Source of the DNA: Lysobacter sp. GX 14042
Lineage (GTDB): Bacteria; Pseudomonadota; Gammaproteobacteria; Xanthomonadales; Xanthomonadaceae
Length of the DNA: 64,000 bases
Direction of reading: 5' to 3'
NCBI RefSeq assembly: GCF_021390425.1
Contig: NZ_JAJUWY010000002.1
Span: 1 to 64,000 of the forward strand
Part shown: positions 45,307 to 52,321 of the stretch, in pieces
Position numbering within the stretch: the first letter of the stretch is position 1
Layout: every line of letters starts with the position of its first letter
Translations under genes and position numbers: made by a program
Notes under the pieces: model-generated
What the model was told of the DNA's origin: nothing
Seen by the model: the letters and a program-made list of their open reading frames with translations, nothing else
Databases searched by the model: none

Positions 45307-45633
45307 TCAGTACAGGGTGTCGAGAACCGCTTCGACCCCATGATCGGCTGCGGCCGACAGCGGTTGCCCGGCCAGTTGCTGCTCCAGGCCGGTCTCGCCC
45401 GGAAGCAGGCGCTGCCCCGGAAGGCTCCCGTCCCAGGCCTGCAGCTGCAGCACGGTCTCACCCGGGTCGGCGAGCGGCCCGCGGACCTGCTCGACCGCCT
45501 CGACGCCCGCGGCATCCGCGATGTCGACGGCCGGTTCGGTACCGCGCTGGCGCGGGTCATCGAACGCGACCTGGCCCAGTCCCAGCCGCAGGGCGGCCGG
45601 ATCAAGACCCGGATTGTTGCTGATGCTGCTCAT
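45307..45633 (-). CDS. Small acidic protein, possible T3SS component or cargo
   Basis: The 108-residue acidic protein starts [20 protein letters not shown], a Ser/Asn-rich N-terminus like several T3SS-exported proteins nearby. It has no signal peptide, membrane segment or recognised domain. Codons are strongly GC-ending on this strand, which favours it over the overlapping plus-strand frame. The ribosome site is weak. It is divergent from sctU across a 183-base promoter region. Confidence 0.6.
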   Translation of the reverse strand: MSSISNNPGLDPAALRLGLGQVAFDDPRQRGTEPAVDIADAAGVEAVEQVRGPLADPGETVLQLQAWDGSLPGQRLLPGETGLEQQLAGQPLSAAADHGVEAVLDTLY

Positions 45634-45756
45634 GATTGGCCGGTTTGGATCAGGCTCGCTGCCCGTTCAGACATGAAACACGACTGCAATGTATCGCCGG
45701 GCCGTCGGCTTGCCATCTAGGGTCGCCCCGAGGGCCGCGGGGCGGTTCACCGGACG

Positions 45757-45784
45757 TTGGACCGGCGCCCACGCATGCTAGCCT
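45757..45784 (+). promoter_or_regulatory. Possible sctU promoter
   Basis: TTGGAC (45757-45762) and TAGCCT (45779-45784) are 16 bases apart, with TGC just before the -10 (extended -10 type). The box lies 33 bases upstream of the sctU ATG. Confidence 0.4.
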
Positions 45785-45816
45785 GCGCGGGTCGCCCGTG
45801 GACAGGGGAGGCTGCC

Positions 45817-46881
45817 ATGGCATCGAAGGACCAGGGCGCCGACAAGACCGAAAAGCCGACCCACAAGCGCATCCGCGATGCGCGCAAGGAAGGCAACGTC
45901 TCCAAGAGCAAGGACCTCACCAGCACCGTGCTGGTGCTGGGCTGGCTGCTGGGCGGGTGGATGCTGATGGGCTCGATGGGCGGACGGGTCAAGGCCCTGT
46001 TCCAGCTGAGCCTGGACGCCATGCACAAGCCCTTCCTGCCGGCGCTGGTGGAACTGGGCTGGGCGGCGGTGCAGACGCTGGTCTGGCTGGTCCTGCCGCT
46101 GGCGGTGATGGCGGTGCTGCTCGGGTTGCTGGTGGAATTCCTGCAGGTCGGGCCGCTGCTGGCCTTCAAGAAGGTCACCCCGAAGATGGAAAAGCTCAAC
46201 CCCGCCGAGGGCATCAAGAAGATGTTCTCGATGGACAACCTGGTCGAGCTGGTGAAGTCCATCATCAAGAGCGCGGCGCTGATCGGCATCGGCGGCGTCG
46301 TGCTGTGGGGACTGATGGAGCAGTTGCTGCTGCTGCCCTACTCGCCTCCGGCGGCCATGGGCGAGGCGATCTGGACCGGGCTGGTGCGCATCGTGGTGTG
46401 GACGGTGTTCGTGTTCTTCTTCATCTCCGCCCTGGATTCCTCCTACCAGAAGTACTCGTACCTCAAGCAATTGCGCATGAGCAAGCGCGACATCAAGCAG
46501 GAAGTGAAGGAAAGCGAGGGCGACCCCTACGTCAAGCAGCGGCGCAAGCAGTTGCACCAGGAGTGGTCCCAGCAGAACATGCTCAGTGCCGTCCGGGGAT
46601 CCAATGTCGTCGTGACCAACCCGACCCACATCGCCGTCGCCCTGCAGTACGAGCATGGCATCACCGACCTGCCGGTCGTCGTCGCCAAGGGCGAGGGCTA
46701 CGAGGCGGAGATGATCAGGCGCGCCGCCGAGGAAGCCGGGGTGCCGATCATGCAGAACATCCCGCTGGCCCGTGGCCTGCACGAGAAGGTCGAGCTCGAC
46801 GACTACATCGGCAAGGAGTTCTTCGAGGCTGTCGCCGAGGTGCTGCACTGGGCCGAGGACGTGCGCAACGCCCGCGGCTGA
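45817..46881 (+). CDS. sctU: Type III secretion export-apparatus switch protein SctU
   Basis: SctU (YscU/HrcU, homologue of FlhB) sits in the inner membrane and switches substrate class after cutting itself. Four membrane segments lie within residues 30-210. The cytoplasmic domain holds the autocleavage motif Asn268-Pro269-Thr270-His271, with cleavage expected after Asn268. The N-terminus DKTEKPTHKRIRDARKEGNV is typical. GGGAGG precedes ATG 45817 by about seven bases. At 354 residues it is normal. It is placed away from sctT-S-R, which converge on it. Confidence 0.95.
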   Translation: MASKDQGADKTEKPTHKRIRDARKEGNVSKSKDLTSTVLVLGWLLGGWMLMGSMGGRVKALFQLSLDAMHKPFLPALVELGWAAVQTLVWLVLPLAVMAVLLGLLVEFLQVGPLLAFKKVTPKMEKLNPAEGIKKMFSMDNLVELVKSIIKSAALIGIGGVVLWGLMEQLLLLPYSPPAAMGEAIWTGLVRIVVWTVFVFFFISALDSSYQKYSYLKQLRMSKRDIKQEVKESEGDPYVKQRRKQLHQEWSQQNMLSAVRGSNVVVTNPTHIAVALQYEHGITDLPVVVAKGEGYEAEMIRRAAEEAGVPIMQNIPLARGLHEKVELDDYIGKEFFEAVAEVLHWAEDVRNARG

Positions 46882-46887
46882 GCGGGG

Positions 46888-47676
46888 TCAGGAAAACGCC
46901 CGGTCGAGCATGTCGAGCAGGCCGCGGTTGGCCGCCAGGCGCTTGAGCACGATCTCCACGTACACCCCGATCAGCAGCAGGATGACCGCGGTGGCGATCC
47001 AGGCCTTGATCGGCAGGGTCAGCGCGAACACGTTGAGCTGCGGCGCGTAGCGGTTGACCAGGCCGAAGGACAGGTCGATCACCAGCAGCAGCACCATCGC
47101 CGGCGCGGCCATCACCAGCAGGGTGGTCATCAGGTAGTCGAAGTGGCCGACGAACAGGTGCACCCCGGCGCCCTTGAGCACCGGCGTGTACGAAAGCACC
47201 GGCCACAGCACGTAGCTCGACAGCAGCAGGTCGAGGAAGATCAGGAACGCGCCGCTGGCCATGAACAGCCAGGCCGCCAGCTGCGACAGGAACTGGCCGT
47301 GCAGGGCCACTTGGTGGCCCTGGATCGGGTCGAAGATCGACGCCATGCCCATGCCGACCTGGCTGTCCATCACGCTGCCGGCCGCGCCGATCGCCCAGAA
47401 CACGATGCCGAAGCAGAAGCCCAGCGCCATCCCGAGGAACAGCTCCTTGAGGATCACCGCCACCCACAGCGGGTTGGTCATGAAATCGACCGGCGCACCG
47501 GCCATCGCGATCGGCAGTGCCACCAGCGCCAGGCTCACCAGGAAGCTGTTGCGCACCATTGCCGGGACCGTCTGCGCGGTCATCAGCGGCAGCATCAGGA
47601 ACGCCCCGGTGATCCGGGGCACGGTGAGCCCCAGCGCCAGCATCACGTTGCCGACCGATTCGTAGCCGCCGATCAC
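46888..47676 (-). CDS. sctT: Type III secretion export-apparatus protein SctT
   Basis: SctT (YscT/HrcT, homologue of FliR) is an inner-membrane protein of the export gate. It has 262 residues with about six to eight hydrophobic segments; family features include VGNVMLALGLTVPRITGAF at the N-terminus, SQVGMGMASIFDPIQGHQVA in the middle and VNRYAPQLNVFALTLPIKAW near the end. The start is GTG 47676 within a GTGA overlap with sctS. The frame upstream is a shadow of sctS. It converges with sctU, six bases apart. Confidence 0.94.
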   Translation of the reverse strand: MIGGYESVGNVMLALGLTVPRITGAFLMLPLMTAQTVPAMVRNSFLVSLALVALPIAMAGAPVDFMTNPLWVAVILKELFLGMALGFCFGIVFWAIGAAGSVMDSQVGMGMASIFDPIQGHQVALHGQFLSQLAAWLFMASGAFLIFLDLLLSSYVLWPVLSYTPVLKGAGVHLFVGHFDYLMTTLLVMAAPAMVLLLVIDLSFGLVNRYAPQLNVFALTLPIKAWIATAVILLLIGVYVEIVLKRLAANRGLLDMLDRAFS

Positions 47677-47939
47677 TTCTGGACCAGCCCCGGGAAATCG
47701 ATGAACAGCCTCTCGGCGAAGGTGTACAGCGTGCCGCCGATCAGCGCCGCGGTGACGAACAGGGTGACGATGATCACCACGAACTTCACCGCGTAGGCCA
47801 GGGTCTGCTCCTGCAGCTGGGTGGCGGCCTGCAGGAAGGCCACCACCAGGCCCATGAGCGCCGCGGCCGCGATCGGCGGCCCGGAGAGCAGCAGCACCAG
47901 CCACAGGGCCTGCTTGGTGAGTTCGAGTACTTCGGTCAT
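47673..47939 (-). CDS. sctS: Type III secretion export-apparatus protein SctS
   Basis: SctS (YscS/HrcS, homologue of FliQ) has 88 residues and two membrane helices (about 15-38 and 50-72). The conserved FLQAATQLQEQTLAYAVKF joins them. It packs around SctR in the export gate. It is 13 bases after sctR and coupled to sctT. Confidence 0.95.
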   Translation of the reverse strand: MTEVLELTKQALWLVLLLSGPPIAAAALMGLVVAFLQAATQLQEQTLAYAVKFVVIIVTLFVTAALIGGTLYTFAERLFIDFPGLVQK

Positions 47940-47952
47940 CGGGTGGCCTCCG

Positions 47953-48819
47953 CTACATGCTGTAGGTCAGCACCAGGCCATGCACCAGCTTGGCCCAGCC
48001 GTCGATCAGGACGAACAGCAGCAGCTTGAGCGGCAGCGAGACCGTCGTCGGGGACATCATCATCATGCCCAGGGCCAGCAGGATGTTGCCCACCACCAGG
48101 TCGATGATCAGGAACGGCAGGAAGATCAGGAAGCCGATCTGGAACGCGGCGGTCAGCTCGCTGACGGTGAAGGCGGGAACGACCACGATGAAGTCGTCCA
48201 CGCCGACCTGGTCGCGCTTGCCCGGTGGCAGCAGGCGTTGCGCGCTGCGCAGGAAGAACGCCCGCTCGGCATCGCTGGAGTGGTGGATCAGGAACGCGCG
48301 CAGCGGCTCCTTGCCCACGTCCACCAGTTCGATCAGCCGGTCGACGGTCATTCCCTCCAGCCCCGAACCGCCACCGGTGGCGGTGGACGGCGCGGGCTCG
48401 ACCGCCTCGTCCTCCACCAGCGGCTGGACCGCCGTGGCCGGTTCGCCCACGGTGGCCGCGCTGGTGTCGACGGTGGTGGTCACGCCGGCCGGGTTGCGTA
48501 TCGCCACGGGAGACGGATCCATCGGGGTGTTCACCGCCGCCTGCTGCGCCACGTGTGCGGGTGGCGGCCGCCCGTCCATGTGCGCGCTCACCGCCGCGTG
48601 GGTGTCGAGGATCACCGGGTACATCACGTAGATCGACAGCACGATCGCCAGCCCGTTGATCACCACGTTGGGCGGCACCTGCTGCAACCCGAGCGCGTTG
48701 CGCAGCAGGCTGAGCACCACCACGATCTTGGTGAACGAGGTGACCATCACCGCCACGAACGGTGCCAGCGCCAGGCTGACGACGATCAGGATGATGAGCG
48801 CGGGAGAGAACTGCTCCAC
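47953..48819 (-). CDS. sctR: Type III secretion export-apparatus protein SctR with insertion
   Basis: SctR (YscR/HrcR, homologue of FliP) is the core of the export gate. Conserved parts are TSFTKIVVVLSLLRNALGLQQVPPN (about 27-51), the second helix (55-72), PAFTVSELTAAFQIGFLIFLPFLIIDLVVG (215-244) and the C-terminal SPTTVSLPLKLLLFVLIDGW. Between about 82 and 155 it carries a Pro/Thr/Ala-rich, probably disordered insertion not found in usual SctR of about 215 residues, bringing it to 288. The gate motifs are intact. It lies three bases after sctQ. Confidence 0.93.
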   Translation of the reverse strand: MEQFSPALIILIVVSLALAPFVAVMVTSFTKIVVVLSLLRNALGLQQVPPNVVINGLAIVLSIYVMYPVILDTHAAVSAHMDGRPPPAHVAQQAAVNTPMDPSPVAIRNPAGVTTTVDTSAATVGEPATAVQPLVEDEAVEPAPSTATGGGSGLEGMTVDRLIELVDVGKEPLRAFLIHHSSDAERAFFLRSAQRLLPPGKRDQVGVDDFIVVVPAFTVSELTAAFQIGFLIFLPFLIIDLVVGNILLALGMMMMSPTTVSLPLKLLLFVLIDGWAKLVHGLVLTYSM

Positions 48820-48822
48820 CCG

Positions 48823-49104
48823 TCAGCTCCAGGCCAGCAGGCGTACGCCGAGGGTGTCGCCGACGGCGACCAGCTCGCCACGCCCCACCTCGCGGCCATT
48901 GGCGCGGATGGCCACGTTGGCGCCCTGCAGGTGCGCCGGCAGGGCGAACACGTAGCCGGGCTGCAGCCGGGCCAGGTCACCCAGGCCGACTTCCAGCCGC
49001 CCCAGTTCGAAACCCACCTGCACCGGCAGGCTGCCGACCGGGTTGGGGCTGGCCGCCTCGGCGGCGTCGCCGGTCTGCGCGGCCTGCTGTTCGTCTTCGC
49101 TCAT
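48823..49104 (-). CDS. Internal sctQ product (SctQ-C), predicted
   Basis: An in-frame ATG inside sctQ (49104, reading MSEDEQQAA) has AGGAG at 49111-49115 with an ideal six-base spacing. It would give a 93-residue protein made of the final SPOA domain. Yersinia YscQ, Salmonella SsaQ and Shigella Spa33 make such a short form, which is needed for cytoplasmic-ring assembly. Existence here is inferred from the ribosome site and the family. Confidence 0.6.
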   Translation of the reverse strand: MSEDEQQAAQTGDAAEAASPNPVGSLPVQVGFELGRLEVGLGDLARLQPGYVFALPAHLQGANVAIRANGREVGRGELVAVGDTLGVRLLAWS

Positions 49105-49923
49105 TTCATTCTCCTGATCATCGCCATCGGGTACACCCGGCCCTTCCACGCGCCAGCCTTCGGCGGTCGGCTGTACCGGCCACGCCTGGCCGGCACCACG
49201 CGCACGCACCTGCGGAGGGGCCGAGGCCCGTCCGACCACTATTACGCCGCCGGGTGACAACCCGGCCCATTCGGCCTGCGGTATGCGCAGGCCCCGCATC
49301 GCGATCGCCACGCTGGCAGGCAGCACGGCCCACCGGGCCATCGCCTGTTCCGCTTCCGCCTCGTCGGCCGCGTCGGCGCGCACCAGCAAGGATTGCAGGC
49401 GCGAAAGCGGGAGCCAGGCCGTGCCGGCCAGGCCCGCGCCGCCGGTGGCACCGGGCGGGCCCAGGCGGAACCGCAGCCAGGTCCCCTCCCCCGCGGTCGC
49501 CGCCGCCACCGGGTCGTCGCCGCCCCCCACCGCCGGCACCAGGGTCATGCCCAACGCCTGGCTCAGGCGCACCAACTGCCGCTCGTGGGCCAGGCTCCAG
49601 GCGAGTACCCGCGAGCGGCCGGCATGGTCGCTCCAGTGCAGTCCGTCGGGCACGCCGCCGTCATGCGGGTCGAAGGCCAGCGCCACGCTGGCGCCGTCGG
49701 AGTCGAGGGCGAAGGTCGCGGCCTGCGGCGCCGGCCCGCCGGGCTCAAGCCGCAGCACCTCGCCGCCCTCGACGGTCCACCGCCGCGGCTGCCGGAACAG
49801 CGCCTGCAGTACCGCCGCGCGCGGCTCGGGGATTTCGGGCAGCCGGCCGGTGACGGGGGCCACCTGCGTTCCGGCGGAGGGGGGTTCCAGTACGGGCGCG
49901 AGCGCGCCATCGGTCTCAGCCAT
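48823..49923 (-). CDS. sctQ: Type III secretion cytoplasmic-ring protein SctQ
   Basis: SctQ (YscQ/HrcQ, related to FliM/FliN) builds the cytoplasmic sorting platform with SctK and SctL. It has 366 residues. The C-terminal SPOA domain starts PNPVGSLPVQVGFELGRLEVGLGDL (about 290 onward) and ends VAVGDTLGVRLLAWS. A weaker SPOA-like region covers about 190-260. The linker between them is acidic and Gln-rich. Its start overlaps the response-regulator stop by eight bases. Confidence 0.9.
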   Translation of the reverse strand: MAETDGALAPVLEPPSAGTQVAPVTGRLPEIPEPRAAVLQALFRQPRRWTVEGGEVLRLEPGGPAPQAATFALDSDGASVALAFDPHDGGVPDGLHWSDHAGRSRVLAWSLAHERQLVRLSQALGMTLVPAVGGGDDPVAAATAGEGTWLRFRLGPPGATGGAGLAGTAWLPLSRLQSLLVRADAADEAEAEQAMARWAVLPASVAIAMRGLRIPQAEWAGLSPGGVIVVGRASAPPQVRARGAGQAWPVQPTAEGWRVEGPGVPDGDDQENEMSEDEQQAAQTGDAAEAASPNPVGSLPVQVGFELGRLEVGLGDLARLQPGYVFALPAHLQGANVAIRANGREVGRGELVAVGDTLGVRLLAWS

Positions 49924-50518
49924 GTCCCAATGCCACCTTCATCAGGTCCGGAAGCGAGCGCACGCCCAGCTTGTTCATCATGTTGGCCCGGTGCAGTTCC
50001 ACTGTCTTGATGCTGATGCCGAGGATGTCGGCGATGATCTTGTTGGGCTTGCTCGCCACCACCAGGTCGAGCACCTGGCGTTCGCGCGGACTGAGCTTTG
50101 CCAGCGCCTCGCTGGCCCCGCGCACCCGCGCCAGGGCGGCCTCGATGGCATCGACCAGCACCTCGTCGCCGAACGGCTTCTCGAGGAAGTTCGCCGCCCC
50201 CTTGCGCATCGCCTCGACCGCCAGCGGCACGTCGCCGTGCGCGGTCACGAACACCAGCGGGATCGTGTCGCCCCGGCGCCGCAGTTCCTCCTGCAGCTGC
50301 ACCCCGCTCATGTCCGGCATGCGGATGTCCGACACCAGGCACTCGACCGTCCCCGGCGGCGGCCGGGTGTCGCGGCTGTCCAGGAACGCCGGCGCCGAGG
50401 CATACGATTCGACCTCGAAGCCGGCGGTCTCCAGCAGCCAGGCGGTGGAATCGCGGAAGCCGTCGTTGTCGTCCACCAGGTGGATCCGGGTGGGAGCGCC
50501 TGCGGCACGGTCAGCCAT
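49916..50518 (-). CDS. FixJ-type response regulator in the T3SS locus
   Basis: The 200-residue regulator has a receiver domain (acidic pair Asp16/Asp17, phospho-acceptor Asp64 in SDIRMPDMSG, Thr92, Lys114) and a LuxR-type DNA-binding domain (about 138-200, LSPRERQVLDLVVASKPNKIIADILGIS and KTVELHRANMMNKLGV). It is cotranscribed with its sensor kinase, 18 bases upstream, and overlaps sctQ by eight bases. That coupling suggests it governs this secretion locus; targets are unknown. Confidence 0.93.
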   Translation of the reverse strand: MADRAAGAPTRIHLVDDNDGFRDSTAWLLETAGFEVESYASAPAFLDSRDTRPPPGTVECLVSDIRMPDMSGVQLQEELRRRGDTIPLVFVTAHGDVPLAVEAMRKGAANFLEKPFGDEVLVDAIEAALARVRGASEALAKLSPRERQVLDLVVASKPNKIIADILGISIKTVELHRANMMNKLGVRSLPDLMKVALGHG

Positions 50519-50536
50519 GGCCTGGTTCCTCCATTG

Positions 50537-51640
50537 TCATTGCCTCCCCTGCGCCACCGGCAGGGTGAAGCCGAATACGCTGCCGCCGCCGGGCGCGGGC
50601 TCGAAGAACATCCGGCCCTCGTGGTACTCGATGATCGAGCGGCAGATCGCCAAGCCGATGCCCAGCCCGTCGGCCTTGGTGGTGAAGAACGGCGAGAACA
50701 GCTGGTCCTGCTGGGCCTTGCTCAGGCCGCTGCCGCGGTCGATGACCCGCACCTCGACATCGCCGTCCAGGTTGACCCGGCCTTCCACCCGCAGCGCCCT
50801 CCGCTCGGCCGGGGTCTCGCGCATGGCTTCGATGGCGTTCTTGACCAGGTTGAGCAGCACCTGCTCGACCATCACCCGGTCGGCGTAGACCTCCGGGAGG
50901 TCCTCGGGCAGGGCCAGCTCGATGCACAGCTGCTGGCGCTCGGCTTCCAGCCGCAGCAGTTCCAGCACGGTGTCGGCGATGCCCCCGAGCCGGTGCGCGG
51001 AGCGGCGCGGTTCGCGGGCACGGACGAACTCCCGCACCCGGCCGATCACCGCGCTCGCGTGCTCGGCCTGGGTCCGCGCGGCCTGCAGCGCACGCTCGAC
51101 CTGGACCGGCCCGCCGGCCTGCCCGACCAGGCGCAGGCTGCCGTTGAGGTAGTTGACGATCGCCGCGAGCGGCTGGTTGAGCTCGTGCGCCAGGGTCGCG
51201 GCCATTTCGCCCACCGACATCAGCCGCGAGGTGAACAGCAGCTTCTCCTGCTGGCTCTTGTGCGAGTCCAGCACCTCGATGCGCTCGGAAATGTCCACCG
51301 CGCTGAGCAGGTCCAGCGGCTGCCCCGCGTCCTCCACCCGGCCCCAGTGCAGGCTGTACCAGCGCCCGTTGTGCGGAAGGCGCACGTCGCGGCGGCCGGT
51401 GGTGTCGCCGGTGGACCCCGGGTGCAGCTCCCGCATCAGGCGCTCGCGCGAGACGTGCCCCGGCACCGGGCCGAACTGGTCGTGGTAGCGGCGGTTGCCC
51501 GCCACCAGCTGCCCGGAGCCGTCCTGGAACGCAGCGCAGGCGATCGGGATCGCCTCCAGCAATGCATCCAGCGAAGGTGTTCCGCCGCTCTGGCCACCAT
51601 CGGCGCCCGGCCGCGGCAGCGTTCCCCCTGGAACCGCCAT
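50537..51640 (-). CDS. PAS-domain sensor histidine kinase in the T3SS locus
   Basis: The 367-residue kinase is of the FixL/DctB type. It has no membrane segment, so it is likely cytoplasmic. A PAS-like domain (about 20-118) precedes HisKA with His152 in MAATLAHELNQPLAAIVNYL and an HATPase domain with NLVKNAIEA, DRGSGLS and TTKADGLGIGLAICRSI. No haem-binding His pattern of FixL could be assigned. ATG 51640 is chosen with GGAG six bases upstream; GTG and TTG lie just before it. Confidence 0.92.
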   Translation of the reverse strand: MAVPGGTLPRPGADGGQSGGTPSLDALLEAIPIACAAFQDGSGQLVAGNRRYHDQFGPVPGHVSRERLMRELHPGSTGDTTGRRDVRLPHNGRWYSLHWGRVEDAGQPLDLLSAVDISERIEVLDSHKSQQEKLLFTSRLMSVGEMAATLAHELNQPLAAIVNYLNGSLRLVGQAGGPVQVERALQAARTQAEHASAVIGRVREFVRAREPRRSAHRLGGIADTVLELLRLEAERQQLCIELALPEDLPEVYADRVMVEQVLLNLVKNAIEAMRETPAERRALRVEGRVNLDGDVEVRVIDRGSGLSKAQQDQLFSPFFTTKADGLGIGLAICRSIIEYHEGRMFFEPAPGGGSVFGFTLPVAQGRQ

Positions 51641-51733
51641 CAACACACTCCCCCGTTGCGCCGCGATCCGCTCCCGGGACCGCGGCGGCGGCTGCTACGG
51701 TAGCGCGCATCCCCCCGCAGGAGTCCAGCCACG

Positions 51734-52159
51734 ATGTCCGCACGCCATCCCGCCACCACCGCCCTGCTGGCCTCCGGCATTGCCTTGCCGGCCCGCGCCG
51801 CGGCTCCGGCCGCGACCGGCACGGGGGCGGTCGCGGTCGACGTGATCGCCGTCCTGGTGCCGGTGCTGCTGGTCATCGCCGTCCTCGCCGCGGTGTTGTT
51901 CTACGCACGGCGACGCTACCGGCTGACCGGTTCCAGCGCGGCCCTCTCGGTGGTGCAGATCCTGCCGGTCGGCCCGCGCGAGCGGGTGGTGGTGGTGCGC
52001 ACCCGCAACGACCGTTACCTGGCTGTTGGAGTCGGCGCCCAGGCCCTGAGCCTGATCGCCGAACTCGACCCCCGTGATGTGGCACTCGATCCCCCTCCGT
52101 CATCCATCGATGGTGCTCCGGGCGCCCGCCCTGACGGGATTCCCGGCCGGAACGGGTAG
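51734..52159 (+). CDS. FliO-like membrane protein in the T3SS operon
   Basis: The 141-residue protein has an N-terminal signal-like stretch, one membrane helix (about 36-58), a basic patch (YARRRYRLTG) and the FliO-type cytoplasmic strand LSVVQILPVGPRERVVVVRTRNDRYLAVGVG. FliO helps assemble FliP-Q-R in flagella; injectisomes normally lack it. The C-terminus is Pro/Asp-rich. AGGAG precedes the ATG. It is divergent from the kinase gene and upstream of sctV. A role in loading the SctR ring is inference. Confidence 0.75.
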   Translation: MSARHPATTALLASGIALPARAAAPAATGTGAVAVDVIAVLVPVLLVIAVLAAVLFYARRRYRLTGSSAALSVVQILPVGPRERVVVVRTRNDRYLAVGVGAQALSLIAELDPRDVALDPPPSSIDGAPGARPDGIPGRNG

Positions 52160-52321
52160 CACGCCGGTGTTGCCATGGCGTGAACGACCCGGCGACTCCA
52201 CCGGCAGCAATCGAGGGTGGCAATCGCGAGGGCAATGGTGCTAGCTTCCGAACTGTCCCTCAGCGGCAGATAGTGCCTTTGGAGGACACAACGATCAACG
52301 GTTGCAGGGGGGACAAGGCGC

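Noticed and set aside
45250..45720. A plus-strand frame opposite the small gene at 45307-45633
   Set aside because: The minus frame has strongly GC-ending codons and a secreted-like N-terminus; the plus frame is Arg/Gly-rich with no ribosome site.
52210..52245. A sigma-54-like promoter (TGGCA...GGCA) before sctV
   Set aside because: The GG-to-GC spacing is one base off and the -12 element is poor.
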